In this document: positions 42,117 through 51,639 of the stretch, piece after piece
Layout of the letters: the number at the start of each line of letters is the position of its first letter
Position numbering within the stretch: the first letter of the stretch is position 1
Source: Dyella japonica A8
GTDB taxonomy: Bacteria; Pseudomonadota; Gammaproteobacteria; Xanthomonadales; Rhodanobacteraceae
Assembly (NCBI RefSeq): GCF_000725385.1
Contig: NZ_CP008884.1
Coordinates: 310,001 to 374,000 of the forward strand
DNA length: 64,000 bases
Direction: 5' to 3'
Program-made: the position numbers and the translations under genes
The notes under the pieces: model-generated
What the model saw: only the letters and a program-made list of their open reading frames with translations
Databases searched by the model: none
Told to the model about the DNA's origin: nothing

Positions 42117-43070
42117 TCAGGCCGCGGTGATCTCCGGCAACAGCTGCCTGACCGCTTCGCGCACCGCCTTCTTGAGGTTCACCGCGCCGTCAAGGCTGCT
42201 CCACAGCCGCAGCTCCTGAAGACTCCGATGGCCCACCAGACAGCGGAATGCGTCAAGGTTCAGCTGCGGCATGCCCGCGATGGTGAGTTGGCGCAAGTTG
42301 GGAGCGGCGGCGACTGCGGACAGGTCAGTGAGGCCATTCATGGTTTCCAGGGAGACTTCTTCAAGATGCGCCAGGGTGGCCAGGCTCGGCAGAGCCGTCA
42401 CGTTGCGCATCGAATCCAGGTCGAGGAACTCCAGCGAGGCAAGCTGCGACAGGATGGACAGGTCATCGAGCTTGTTGATCCGAAACAGGCTCAGCCGCTT
42501 CAGGCTGGGCAACTGCGCAAGCGCAGCAAGGTTCCGCGTACCTCCAAAAGACAGGCCAAGAATGCTCAGCTCACGCAGCGGCGCCAGCAAGGCAAGGTCC
42601 GGCAGCGTGATGGATCGCATCCCCAGCGACGTCAATTGCGTGAGCTGGCTGACGCTGTCGATGTCCTTGGTGTGACCCTCGAGAAAAAGCGTGCCCAGCG
42701 CAGGCATGTCCTGCAGGAACTTCACGGACAGCCGCTTCTTCGTGCGGCCGAAGCTGAGCAGATCCAGGCCGTCTTGCAGATACGAAAACCCGCTGATGTC
42801 TTCAAGCTCCCACAGGTGCACGCTCAGCCGCCGCACGAAGGGAAAGTAGGTGAGGAACGCGAGGTCCGTGGTTCGCCCACCGTGAAAGTGCACCGTGACA
42901 TCAGGCCGCCCTTCGAGCAAGCGAGCCAACTTTTCCAGGTCCGCTGCCGCCATGGGCAGCCTGACGCCGACATGCGTGCATTCCGGACCCAGTGGCTCAT
43001 ACGAATCGAAGCCATACCCGAAGGCGTAGTGACGCGCGGGCCGCTCTGCGGACATACCGTTGTCATCCAT
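42117..43070 (-). CDS. Leucine-rich repeat protein, 317 aa
   Basis: Start ATG 43070 after GAGGTACTGACGTG; ATG 43055 is an alternative. The middle of the protein is built of leucine-rich repeats: LTQLTSLGMRSITLPDLALL, LRELSILGLSFGGTRNLAAL, LPSLKRLSLFRINKLDDLSI, LASLEFLDLDSMRNVTALPS, LAHLEEVSLETMNGLTDLSA, NLRQLTIAGMPQ. About seven to eight units of 20-22 residues, of the bacterial type. No signal peptide. Probably a protein-binding scaffold in the cytoplasm; partner unknown. Confidence 0.8.
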   Translation of the reverse strand: MDDNGMSAERPARHYAFGYGFDSYEPLGPECTHVGVRLPMAAADLEKLARLLEGRPDVTVHFHGGRTTDLAFLTYFPFVRRLSVHLWELEDISGFSYLQDGLDLLSFGRTKKRLSVKFLQDMPALGTLFLEGHTKDIDSVSQLTQLTSLGMRSITLPDLALLAPLRELSILGLSFGGTRNLAALAQLPSLKRLSLFRINKLDDLSILSQLASLEFLDLDSMRNVTALPSLATLAHLEEVSLETMNGLTDLSAVAAAPNLRQLTIAGMPQLNLDAFRCLVGHRSLQELRLWSSLDGAVNLKKAVREAVRQLLPEITAA

Positions 43071-43132
43071 CACGTCAGTACCTCGTGCCTGCGGAGTGGC
43101 CCAAGACTGGCCTTCGGCACGACAGAGCGCGC

Positions 43133-43432
43133 TCAGACACCGCTTTGAACCAGGTAGATGGCGCAGCCAAGCTGCACGATCAGCCATATCCACCCTGCCC
43201 CGAGGAGCTGGGCGCGTGTCCGCATCGGCCAGTCAGACCGCCGCGACAGCCAGATCATCGCGTTGGCTACCATCAGCAAAAGGGCATCGCGGACCATGAA
43301 GTGTCCGTGAGGCAGGAACGGCGAACCGCGGCTGGCGACCACCTGGCCAAGCACCAGGATCAGCACGGATACGAGAGCGGCGGCGATCTTCAAGGGCTGC
43401 CTGGCCTTCGTGGCGGGCGGTCGCTGCCGCAT
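43133..43432 (-). CDS. Small membrane protein, 99 aa
   Basis: Three hydrophobic helices: IAAALVSVLILVLGQVVA, DALLLMVANAMIWLSR, and LLGAGWIWLIVQLGCAIYLV. ATG 43432, weak ribosome site. It overlaps no other gene (the leucine-rich-repeat gene begins 62 bases further down) and may be cotranscribed with it. Unknown family. Confidence 0.6.
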   Translation of the reverse strand: MRQRPPATKARQPLKIAAALVSVLILVLGQVVASRGSPFLPHGHFMVRDALLLMVANAMIWLSRRSDWPMRTRAQLLGAGWIWLIVQLGCAIYLVQSGV

Positions 43433-43527
43433 TGGGTGGGCAGTTTAGCGCGAGGTTTTCGCGTCGGCGCGTTGGCTGTTCGCCGGGCCCTCAAGGGGCG
43501 GCCCGGGATCGACGGCCGGTATCTGGT

Positions 43528-44457
43528 TCATGGCCCCCGCTTGAATGCCGACGCCAGGGCGTTCCCGTCCTTGGTCGCAAACCGCCGCGCAAACTCCTGC
43601 TGAAGAAAATCGACAAAGCGGCGCACGCGTGGAGGCTGAAATACGTTGGGGTGGTACATCGCGTGTATGGGAGAGGGCGCGGACCAGGCGGGCGCATGCA
43701 CGAGCTGCAGCCTGCCAGCGCTTACATCGGCCATGACCGCCCACAGTTGCCGGTACGCAAAGCCACGCCCCAGCACCGCCCATGTGCGTATGACTTCGCT
43801 GTCGGTGCACTCGTGGTATCGCCGCACGCGTACGACATCCTCGCCGAGTTGCCACTCATTCCTGGGCCCCGCCTGGGTGGTCAATACCAGGGTGGGCAGC
43901 TCCGCGAGTTCATCGGCTTGCGTCGGCATGCCGTGGACTTCGATACATGCGGGCGATGCGCACACTACGCGCCAGCTGTCGGCAAGGTGACGCGCGACAA
44001 GATCGCTGTTCTCCAATGGCCCCACGCGTATGGCGATGTCGATGTCGTCCGGCACGAAGCGCGAGAGTGAATCGGACAGCGTCAGTACCACGCGCACGTC
44101 AGGGTGCAGCTCCATGAAGCCGTTGAGGACATGGACCAGCACGTTGCGCCCCAGATCCGACGGCGCCGATACGCGCAGCGTTCCGCTGACCGCGTCGGTG
44201 CCGCTGCGCACCGCGCGTTCGGCCTCCTTCATGGTTTCGAGCGCCACTCGGCAGGAGGCGATGTAGATGCGTCCTTCGTCCGTCAGGCGCAATTGACGTG
44301 TCGTGCGCTCGAACAGGCGAGCGCCAAGCATCGTCTCCACGCGTTGCACGCAGGCACTGGCCGCCGCCGGTGAAAGCCCGGCCCGACGCCCGGCCGCCGA
44401 CAAGCTGCTGAGATCGGCCACGTCGACAAGAAGCTGCATGTCGCTGAAGCGGTTCAT
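43528..44457 (-). CDS. LysR-family regulator, 309 aa
   Basis: Residues 1-60 are the winged helix (LLVDVADLSSLSAAGRRAGL, SPAAASACVQRVETMLGARL, FERTTRQLRLTDEGRIY); the rest is the periplasmic-binding-type effector domain (SGTLRVSAPSDLGRNVLVHV, and so on). ATG 44457 with 'ATGAACCGC'. It lies divergently next to 44596-45141, and an 8-base inverted repeat sits between them at 44497-44515, the expected site of regulation. LysR regulators typically activate a divergent gene in response to a small ligand; ligand unknown. Confidence 0.85.
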   Translation of the reverse strand: MNRFSDMQLLVDVADLSSLSAAGRRAGLSPAAASACVQRVETMLGARLFERTTRQLRLTDEGRIYIASCRVALETMKEAERAVRSGTDAVSGTLRVSAPSDLGRNVLVHVLNGFMELHPDVRVVLTLSDSLSRFVPDDIDIAIRVGPLENSDLVARHLADSWRVVCASPACIEVHGMPTQADELAELPTLVLTTQAGPRNEWQLGEDVVRVRRYHECTDSEVIRTWAVLGRGFAYRQLWAVMADVSAGRLQLVHAPAWSAPSPIHAMYHPNVFQPPRVRRFVDFLQQEFARRFATKDGNALASAFKRGP

Positions 44458-44496
44458 GAGTGCCGGCCCGGAGATGGAAGGCTAGAGCCGGATCAT

Positions 44497-44515
44497 CTTC
44501 AAATGATATTTGAAG
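44497..44515. promoter_or_regulatory. LysR operator candidate
   Basis: CTTCAAAT GAT ATTTGAAG: perfect 8-base arms with 3-base spacer, in the 138-base space between the LysR gene and its divergent neighbour. Contains the T-N11-A pattern expected of LysR sites. Confidence 0.65.
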
Positions 44516-44595
44516 GTCAATAAATATCGAGGCCCATTATCAAAACCAGGCGCCTGAGTGAGCATGCACTCTCCCCTCCGCCAAAAGGTGTCGCC

Positions 44596-45141
44596 ATGTC
44601 ATTCACCCAACGGGTGCTCGTTGCCTGCCTCATCGCCGCCATGGCCGCATCGCCCGTCCTGGCCACCCAGGACGACATGAAGCCCGGCGAAAGTGCCGGC
44701 CACGGCAAGGTTCCGAAAGCATTGGTTGGCGCCTGGACGCTTGTCCGTTGCGACAACGTCTACCCCGATGGCCATCGCGTGGAGCTCTACGGCCCCCATC
44801 CCACGGGCATGTGGCTTATCGACGCCGAGGGCGACTACATGATGCAGATCGTGCGCGCCAAGCGCCTGCCGTTTGCCGCCAACGACAAATCCAAGGGAAC
44901 GCCCGAGGAATACCGTGCCGCCTCCATGGACACCAATGCCCACTACGGCCACGTGAGCGCCGACGACCATGTCATGCACAGCGACATCGTGCACGCGTCA
45001 TTCCCCAACTGGGACGGGCGGAGCGGCGACTCCAGTTACACCATCCAGGGCGACGAGCTGACCTACCGCGTCGCCAAGCCATCGAGCGGCGCCGCGGAAG
45101 GCGCTCATGGCGAAGTCGTGTGGCGTCGCGTCCACTCCTAG
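44596..45141 (+). CDS. Exported lipocalin-like protein, 181 aa
   Basis: Signal peptide VACLIAAMAASPVLA, then a lipocalin-like beta-barrel pattern: PKALVGAWTLVRCDNVYPDG, LYGPHPTGMWLIDAEGDYMM, QIVRAKRLPFA, YTIQGDELTYRV. The GxW motif near the start is the lipocalin signature. ATG 44596 with AAAGGTG. Divergent from the LysR gene and so its probable target. Ligand unknown. Confidence 0.75.
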   Translation: MSFTQRVLVACLIAAMAASPVLATQDDMKPGESAGHGKVPKALVGAWTLVRCDNVYPDGHRVELYGPHPTGMWLIDAEGDYMMQIVRAKRLPFAANDKSKGTPEEYRAASMDTNAHYGHVSADDHVMHSDIVHASFPNWDGRSGDSSYTIQGDELTYRVAKPSSGAAEGAHGEVVWRRVHS

Positions 45142-45219
45142 AAACGCATACCGGCAAAGCGGAAGCGATCGCGTGGCGATGGGCTGGCCGAAGCGCGCAT
45201 GCTCTGGCTGCGACTGGAA

Positions 45220-45246
45220 GGTCCGTTTTGTCTCGAATGCGGACCT
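45220..45246 (+). repeat. Short palindromic repeat, island family
   Basis: GGTCCGTTTTGTCTCGAATG then CGGACCT; arms preserved, loop changed. Confidence 0.55.
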
Positions 45247-45342
45247 TGCTGCGGCAAGTCGACATCACCCCTTCCGTTCACCACCCGTCGCTGGCGGCGC
45301 TGGAGGCTGGGTAGCCGCCCTGCCCCCTCCCGCATCCTCCCG

Positions 45343-47565
45343 TTAGGGTCGGCAGATTTTCAGCAGCTGCACCGTGTCGGATACGAGTTGCCAGGGATCA
45401 CCGTGCGGCTCCGTTGGCTCCGGCCTGCGTGCCACGGCCCAGGCACGCTCCATCGCAAACCAATCGATCTTCGCGGGCGGTTTGCCGCTGTCCATGGACT
45501 GTTCCAGCGTTTCGAAATAGCGCTTCCAGCGCGTTTCGTACAAGCCGCTGACCAGACCGGCCAGCTGGCGATTGGCGTAATCATGCAGCCCACCCTCGTC
45601 GGCCCCGGAGCGTTCGCCCCAGACAGTGAGAATCGAACGCTGATCGTAGTCAAGCTGCGCCGCTTCGGCGTTGTCACCGGCCGCCGCACGGGCTGGCGCC
45701 AACCAAGTACCGAGCAGGAAATGCGGATCGCTCGCGAGCAAGCGATCAAGCATTGTCATGTCGTCCAGCCATGTCGATGTCAGCGCGTGGAAGTGTGCCG
45801 TGTCCTTCGCTGCATAGGCTGCCTTGATTTGCGGTAGCAATACACGTGCCTGATTGCCAAGCGCCTGGCGCGCGATATCCACCACATCGTAGCGGTACGC
45901 GCTGGTTGCGCGTAACGCGGGCGCGACCTTGAGCAGTTCGCAGGTCGCCCGGTCGAAGTGTTCGACGTCATAGCGCATGGTCGGTGGCGACCAGGTTGCC
46001 GCTGTATCAACTTCCAGCGAAGGTCGCGCATTGAACAAGCTATCCTGCGCTTCCGACCATTCGCCGGCGGGCATGGCATAAGCCGTCTCGCTCAGAATGC
46101 GCCAAGCGGCCGTGGCATGCGGATCGCTGCCACCGTAACGGTAGGTGGCATATGCAGCGAACCATGTCGATGCATCCTGAGGCACCGGCTCCCACGCCAG
46201 CGCGGTAAATAGCGCGTAGGCAGCCGGATCAGTGCCGCTGCCTTCGGGCATCCAGGCGATGCCACGCAACGCGCTGCCAAGCTTGCCGCGCCACTGCGCA
46301 TAGCGTTCGAGCCACACGCCGGCATTCGCGCCCAGCGTGCTATGACCGCCGAAGTTGGGGATGCTGCCAAACGTATACGGCGCACCATGCCAGTCCGTCT
46401 CGCGGTCCAGCCCGTTGTAACGGTCGGACAGGCCATCCACCACCAGCACCTGCCCAGGATCCAACGCACGGATCACCTCCGCCGGTGGATTGTGTTGCCA
46501 GCCCAGCATCACCCAGCGCGCGCCTGGGTGCGCCGCCCGCAGCGCGGCCATCACGAGGCGGGCGGCTTCACCTTTCGGCACGTTCCCGGCACGGCCACCT
46601 TCGTGCAGCAAATCCATCTTGTACATCGTGCTGTCGCCGAACAGCGCGCTCTGCTCTTGGTAGAACGTGGCGGCAACGCGCGTGTACAACGGATCGCGTG
46701 GATCGAGCCAATCCGGCCGCTCGAAGCCGACCCAACGGCCTTGCGACACCAACGCAGCGCCAGGATGCTTCGGTGCGAACTGGGACGGTACGGTTCCGAA
46801 GTAGCCAGGCAATACCGGCGTCATGCCCAGGGCATGCAGGCGGGCGACAATCTTCTGTGCCAGCGCGACGCGACGTGCGTACTGCCGTGACGACATGGGT
46901 GCACCGAAGCCAGCCATGTTCTGCAGCAGCCACCAAGGCTGGTGCGCGGCAGCGGGAATCCACGCAGAGATCTCCGCATTGCTGTAGCCGAAAGACGTGA
47001 ACGTGCGGCGATACACCTCTTCGGTGCCGATCGGCATGAACACTTCGTTGATGCCATGCAGTGCGAGCACATCAATCTTGTGCTCCCAGGCCGGCCAATC
47101 CAGATAAGCATTCGAATAGCCGTCGTCCGTATCGTTCAGGGCGTAGCGATCCGGCACGACGGCGGAACCCTCCATCGGCGAGACCGGTGCGGGCAATGTG
47201 ACCGGCAGTTGCGCGAGGCTGTCGCCAGGCCAGCCCATGCTGACGTGCACCACCTGCTCTAGATAGGTCTCCACGCCGCGGAGCAGCACCGCCGGCGAGC
47301 TACCTTCAATAACGATGTGTCCGGGTGTGCCACGGATGCGGAAGCGATCAGCGCCTTGCCCACCCAACGCGACCAAGGTGAATTGCGCCTGCCAGCGCGG
47401 CAGCAGGCGCATTAACGCGGCCTGCGCAGGCGCAACGTCAAAGGCCGGTTTCGCCGGCAGGGTGCCAGCGTGGACAATACTCATGCCGGCACCCGCCATC
47501 AGCCAACATGCCAGCCGTTGCGTCCATCGGCCAGGCCTTGCACTAGCCACAGCTTCGCATGCCAT
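45343..47565 (-). CDS. GH89 alpha-N-acetylglucosaminidase, exported, 740 aa
   Basis: The family is recognised from GINEVFMPIGTEEVYRRTFT, WWLLQNMAGFGAPMSSRQYA, the lectin-like start FDVAPAQAALMRLLPRWQAQ, and MYKMDLLHEGGRAGNVPKGE with the conserved glutamate. It has a signal peptide (LMAGAGMSIVHA). The enzyme removes alpha-linked GlcNAc from glycans such as mucin or heparan-type structures, outside or in the periplasm. C-terminal residues about 460-740 form an all-helical domain typical of GH89. Two sugar-active enzymes (with GH29 at 20962) suggest host or microbial glycan use. Confidence 0.85.
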   Translation of the reverse strand: MACEAVASARPGRWTQRLACWLMAGAGMSIVHAGTLPAKPAFDVAPAQAALMRLLPRWQAQFTLVALGGQGADRFRIRGTPGHIVIEGSSPAVLLRGVETYLEQVVHVSMGWPGDSLAQLPVTLPAPVSPMEGSAVVPDRYALNDTDDGYSNAYLDWPAWEHKIDVLALHGINEVFMPIGTEEVYRRTFTSFGYSNAEISAWIPAAAHQPWWLLQNMAGFGAPMSSRQYARRVALAQKIVARLHALGMTPVLPGYFGTVPSQFAPKHPGAALVSQGRWVGFERPDWLDPRDPLYTRVAATFYQEQSALFGDSTMYKMDLLHEGGRAGNVPKGEAARLVMAALRAAHPGARWVMLGWQHNPPAEVIRALDPGQVLVVDGLSDRYNGLDRETDWHGAPYTFGSIPNFGGHSTLGANAGVWLERYAQWRGKLGSALRGIAWMPEGSGTDPAAYALFTALAWEPVPQDASTWFAAYATYRYGGSDPHATAAWRILSETAYAMPAGEWSEAQDSLFNARPSLEVDTAATWSPPTMRYDVEHFDRATCELLKVAPALRATSAYRYDVVDIARQALGNQARVLLPQIKAAYAAKDTAHFHALTSTWLDDMTMLDRLLASDPHFLLGTWLAPARAAAGDNAEAAQLDYDQRSILTVWGERSGADEGGLHDYANRQLAGLVSGLYETRWKRYFETLEQSMDSGKPPAKIDWFAMERAWAVARRPEPTEPHGDPWQLVSDTVQLLKICRP

Positions 47566-47884
47566 GCGGACGATTTCCCATCGCTATGGAAACAACTCGG
47601 TGGTAAAGCAGACCATATACATGTCTGCTGAGCAAACGAAGAGATAAAGATCTTTGCCGGAGCGCGCCGTTTATCGGGGCTGCCTTTGCTGATCGACCGG
47701 AGCGGTTGGAGAATGAATCCAGCACGCCTTTCTTCAAGGCCCGCTTCACGCTCTGAAGCATTCCGTCAGCTAGGCGACGAAGCCAGCCCGGCGAGCAAAT
47801 GAGAACCGCAGCGTAGTAGAGCCTTGAGGCAGCAAGCCTCGTCACAAGGCATATTGGGCTGCCTGCAGCGATGCAGGATGGGCG

Positions 47885-47911
47885 CGTCCGCTATGGGTCG
47901 GACGCGGACGT
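47885..47911 (+). repeat. Short palindromic repeat, island family
   Basis: CGTCCGCTATGGGTCGGACG then CGGACG. Confidence 0.65.
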
Positions 47912-48198
47912 GTCGGGCGCACTCAACCCCCAGCCGACAGGGGCCCAATCTCTGACTCCGCGCTACGACACGACACATTCATCGCCACATGCGTGAGCTG
48001 TCGTGGTTCAGCTATCGAACGCCCTTGTGGGCGGCGTGGCACAAGATCAATTTGAGGCCACTGGTGGACGTCTTCCGTCAGACGCTGGTTGCAGCCAGCC
48101 GTGCCGTACAAGACGTTGTTCCGGAGAACGCGGCGCCGTGAATGTGCGCAAACGGCCTGGGGCTTCAAGGCGCCCTGCGGGTGGTCACTTGGGTGGCA

Positions 48199-48226
48199 AT
48201 GCCCGGCCTGGGTCGAAAGCGGACAA
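48199..48226 (+). repeat. Short palindromic repeat, island family
   Basis: AATGCCCGGCCTGGGTCGAA then AGCGGACA; left arm degenerate. Confidence 0.6.
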
Positions 48227-48256
48227 TCCTTCCCGGCAACCGAAGGTTGCCACATC

Positions 48257-48290
48257 CCGGCGGAGCATGGGTTCCCCCATGCTCCGCCGG
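48257..48290 (-). terminator. Large hairpin after the TonB receptor gene
   Basis: CCGGCGGAGCATGGG and CCCATGCTCCGCCGG are perfect 15-base arms with a TTCC loop, 42 bases after the receptor stop. Terminator-like by position, though no T-run follows on the minus strand. Confidence 0.55.
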
Positions 48291-48331
48291 TCGACCGTTG
48301 ATGTGAGCGAGAAGCGCCGTTTGCTACGTTT

Positions 48332-51175
48332 TTACGACTTCTTCCCGAAGTGATAGTCGAGCTCGATCCACCACTGTCGCCCATAGATGTCGTACGTGCT
48401 GGATGGGTAGTTCGGCCAGCCGCCGGTGCGATCCACCGGGAATCGATTGGCGATGTTGTTGACGATCAGGGATACCGACGTCTGCGTGTTGAACTGGTAG
48501 CCCACGCTGGTATTGAACAGCACGTACGGCGATCGGTAAGCCGACTGATCGAGCAGCGGAATGCGGCCATAGCGGATGCCGTTGATCGTTGCCGACCAAC
48601 TATCCAGGCGCCAGCTGAGCGTGCCGCTGACCTTGCTTCGCCACTCGTTCTGGTAGGCCAGGCTCAGGTCGTCCTGGATAGGATCGCCGGCGAACTGCTC
48701 GTACTTGTGGTTGAAAACAGTGGTGTAGTCCAGCTTGAAGTCATAGTGGCCATAGCGCTCTCCCCAGCGGATGTTAGCCGTGGCATCCATGCCGCTCGTG
48801 TGCTCGTTCGCCGCATTGATGGGGTTGATGTCGACCATCGACACGTAGCCGGGATTGACCACGGCGTTGGACGGGTTTCGATGCACACGTGAGATGGCGT
48901 CGCGGCACAATGTGGATTGCGGATCGACAGGCGTGCCGGAAAGCGTCTTTCCTTCCAGGCAGTCGGCGTCGGTGCGCAGCAGCTGGTCGACGCTCAGGTC
49001 TGTGACTTCGTTGGTGATCGCGATGTGGTAGTAGTCGACCGAAAAGTCGATGTTCCGCGTGGGCGACCAGACCACGCCGTAGGTGAAGGAACGGGCTTGC
49101 TCCGGCTTCAGGTTACGGTTGCCGCTCTGGCTGTAGTTGATGTTGAACACCTGGTCGCAGCTGCCGTAGGGCTGGTTGCTCTGACGGCACAGGTAGTAGT
49201 CGGTCTGGCCCGGCTCGTAGCCCAGCGTCTGCGTGGAGAAGATGTAATTCATGTCAGGCGCGCGGAAGCTGGTGGCATAGCTTCCGCGCAGCAGGAGCCC
49301 GTCGATCGGACGGTATTCCAGGCCCAGGTTGTAGGTGGCTTTGCCGATCGAGTTGCCGGCGAAGTTGAAGCGGTCGTAGCGCGCCGCGCCCGACAGGATC
49401 AGCGACGACAGTATCGGCGCATTGAATTCCACGCCCACGGCCTGGTTGCGTCGCGTGCCACGCGAGTCATCCGCGCTCGACGTCCCCCAGAAGTAACCCT
49501 GGTTGATCCGGGCGTCGGGGGTGTTGCGAAAGCCCTGGTCACCCAGCTCGGCCACGGCGGCGATGTTGAGATCGCCGTGGGGCAGCTCCAGCACCGGACC
49601 ATTCACGACAAGGCTGGCGGTTTCCGTCCACGAGGTATTCTTGCTCGTGCTGCGTGCGGCGATGGAGTCATAGTCCTGGCCCGATAGCGGGCTGTAGAGC
49701 CTCGACAGGTTGGGCGCGTAGATCGGGAAAGGCGTGCCCTGGACGTTCTGCGTGCCGATCTGCGGACCAAGGAAGAACGAATCCGCGTCGGTCAGGAAGC
49801 GGTAGCGCGTCTGCTCGCTGCTGTAATGGGAGGTGGTGAAGTTGGCGTCGTACTGCCAGCGACTATCGCCAAAATTTCCCTTGGCGCCGACGGACGCCGT
49901 CCACGACCGCTCGAGGTAGATGCGGTTGTAGGCGCTCAGGCCGATGCCTTCATCCGGGGCGATCGTTCGCTGCCAGTTTTCCAGCTGCTGCGTGTTCGCA
50001 TCCCAGAACGGCCCCACGACGGTGGAGGTTCCCCAAGACGGCGGACCGATCAGGGTACTGGTGACCTTTGTGTCATCGGCGAGGAAGTCGCCGTACAGAG
50101 ACGTGTGGTCGTTGAGCGCGTAGTGAAGCGAAGCAAAGGCCGACGCCTGCCGCTTGCCAGCGCCGATGGTTCCGTCGTTGTAGTACCGATCGCTGCCGCA
50201 ATACGTCCCAGGCCTGTTGGGATCATTGCTGGTTGCAAGGCCCACGCTCCCGCCCATGAGGCCGGAAAGGGCAGAGCAGGCACCATTGGGTGGTGAGAAA
50301 TACCCGCCGCCGATGGGGTCGCGAATGGAGGCCACCGAGGGCACCGATGTCGTGGGGTCGATCGCGCCGCGGGTGTAGGACGCACTCAGGTTGCGGTCGC
50401 CGAACATCAGCGGCTGCACGTGATTGAGCTCAAGCCCGGCGATGCCGGTCAAATTACCGGCAGAGATGCCCTGGGTCAGCTGCAGGCGCTGGTTCTCGCC
50501 GCCACCGCCCTGAGTGCCACCGGCGCGCACGTTGATGTCGGTGCCGTCATAGTGTTGCTTGAGGATGATATTGACGACGCCGGCAATGGCATCGGAGCCA
50601 TAGATGGCCGACGCACCCGCATCGGTAATTTCGATCCGCTCGATGGATTCGGATGGGATATTGGCGAGATTGACCGCGTTGACTTCGCCGTTGTACGCCA
50701 CCGGGTACTCCGCCAGGCGATGACCATTGACCAGCACCAGCGTGTGGTTGGGTCCAAGGCCGCGAAGGCTGACGAAACTGGCGGCTGGCGTGAAGGTGCT
50801 GCCGAAATCCTGGCCGGTGGTAATGCCCGTGTTCTGCGTGGCCTGTGAAATGGCGTCGTAGGCGTTTCGATAACCCCTGGCGTCGATGTCCGCTGCGGTG
50901 ATCACCGTGACGGGTGACGGCCCTTCCAGGTCAGAACGGGGAATGCGCGAACCGGTAACGACCACTTGCTCGAGCTGCTTGACGGGCTTCTTTTCCGCGT
51001 CGGCACTCGTTGTCGTGGACGACTGCGTTTGCGCTTCACTGGCATTGCCGCTCACGGGTTGCGGGTTGGTTTGTGCCCAGGCTGACGCCGAAAGGGTGAT
51101 GCCGATCGCGATGGCGATGGCACTGCGCTGGAGTCGCTTCTTGCTTGGCACCGATACGGAGACGGGTCGTGACAT
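48332..51175 (-). CDS. TonB-dependent outer-membrane receptor, 947 aa
   Basis: Signal peptide (IAIAIGITLSASAWA), then a Ser/Thr/Gln-rich stretch and a TonB box region (LEQVVVTGSRIPRSDLEGPS). The plug domain is clear: SPVTVITAADIDARGYRNAY, FVSLRGLGPNHTLVLVNGHR, ERIEITDAGASAIYGSDAIA, GVVNIILKQ. The long C-terminus is a 22-strand barrel ending DIYGRQWWIELDYHFGKKS with aromatic terminal strand. Imports a large ligand, powered by TonB, across the outer membrane; substrate unknown, perhaps a glycan product of the GH89/GH29 activities. ATG 51175 with AAGGAAC. Confidence 0.9.
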   Translation of the reverse strand: MSRPVSVSVPSKKRLQRSAIAIAIGITLSASAWAQTNPQPVSGNASEAQTQSSTTTSADAEKKPVKQLEQVVVTGSRIPRSDLEGPSPVTVITAADIDARGYRNAYDAISQATQNTGITTGQDFGSTFTPAASFVSLRGLGPNHTLVLVNGHRLAEYPVAYNGEVNAVNLANIPSESIERIEITDAGASAIYGSDAIAGVVNIILKQHYDGTDINVRAGGTQGGGGENQRLQLTQGISAGNLTGIAGLELNHVQPLMFGDRNLSASYTRGAIDPTTSVPSVASIRDPIGGGYFSPPNGACSALSGLMGGSVGLATSNDPNRPGTYCGSDRYYNDGTIGAGKRQASAFASLHYALNDHTSLYGDFLADDTKVTSTLIGPPSWGTSTVVGPFWDANTQQLENWQRTIAPDEGIGLSAYNRIYLERSWTASVGAKGNFGDSRWQYDANFTTSHYSSEQTRYRFLTDADSFFLGPQIGTQNVQGTPFPIYAPNLSRLYSPLSGQDYDSIAARSTSKNTSWTETASLVVNGPVLELPHGDLNIAAVAELGDQGFRNTPDARINQGYFWGTSSADDSRGTRRNQAVGVEFNAPILSSLILSGAARYDRFNFAGNSIGKATYNLGLEYRPIDGLLLRGSYATSFRAPDMNYIFSTQTLGYEPGQTDYYLCRQSNQPYGSCDQVFNINYSQSGNRNLKPEQARSFTYGVVWSPTRNIDFSVDYYHIAITNEVTDLSVDQLLRTDADCLEGKTLSGTPVDPQSTLCRDAISRVHRNPSNAVVNPGYVSMVDINPINAANEHTSGMDATANIRWGERYGHYDFKLDYTTVFNHKYEQFAGDPIQDDLSLAYQNEWRSKVSGTLSWRLDSWSATINGIRYGRIPLLDQSAYRSPYVLFNTSVGYQFNTQTSVSLIVNNIANRFPVDRTGGWPNYPSSTYDIYGRQWWIELDYHFGKKS

Positions 51176-51639
51176 GGCGGGGTTGTTCCTTGATATGACA
51201 CATCGATCCGGCGACTGACGCCAGACGAGGTGTTCCTTGTGGGGTTTGACTGCTACGGGGAGGGGCGGACAACAGGTACGACTGGACGTACTTTCAACAA
51301 GACCTGGCGGAACAGAGGCCGCTGCGTTCGATCGGGTCTTGGAATGTGTTGACGTGCATGACCTAGTGACTCATCCGGGCGTAATCGCACGATGCGAGTG
51401 GACGTCCATGCCTCTAATTCTTCTTGAGTCGCCTGCCATGTCAACCAACGGCCGCGTCTCGACCAGCCCCTGACCGGTGCATCAGCAGTCTTGCCATGCC
51501 ACACCTGCTGATGCCTTGGCATCACTCAAGGAAGCGCTCTGGTCGATCTTCTGCCTGATTTCACAGCAGTTTCACCAAGATGGGATGTCGGCTCTTGTCC
51601 AGGCGGCAAGGCGCAGCTTATGCCGAAGAAAGCCTAAGC
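51176..51639. other. Intergenic stretch, 464 bases
   Basis: Contains the promoter region of the TonB receptor gene (minus strand) and no convincing gene. No palindrome of the island family here. Confidence 0.5.

Larger units (their letters stand above)
47566..48331. other. Intergenic stretch, 766 bases
   Basis: Between GH89 and TonB receptor genes, both minus strand. No convincing gene. Two island palindromes (47885-47911 and 48199-48226) and one large hairpin (48257-48290). The piece 47640-47880 has weak protein-like frames that I do not trust. Confidence 0.5.

Noticed and set aside
47543..47845. 100-codon minus-strand frame overlapping the GH89 start
   Set aside because: Overlaps the true gene's N-terminus in another frame; Arg/Leu-rich with no motif. 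Possibly a dispersed repeat.
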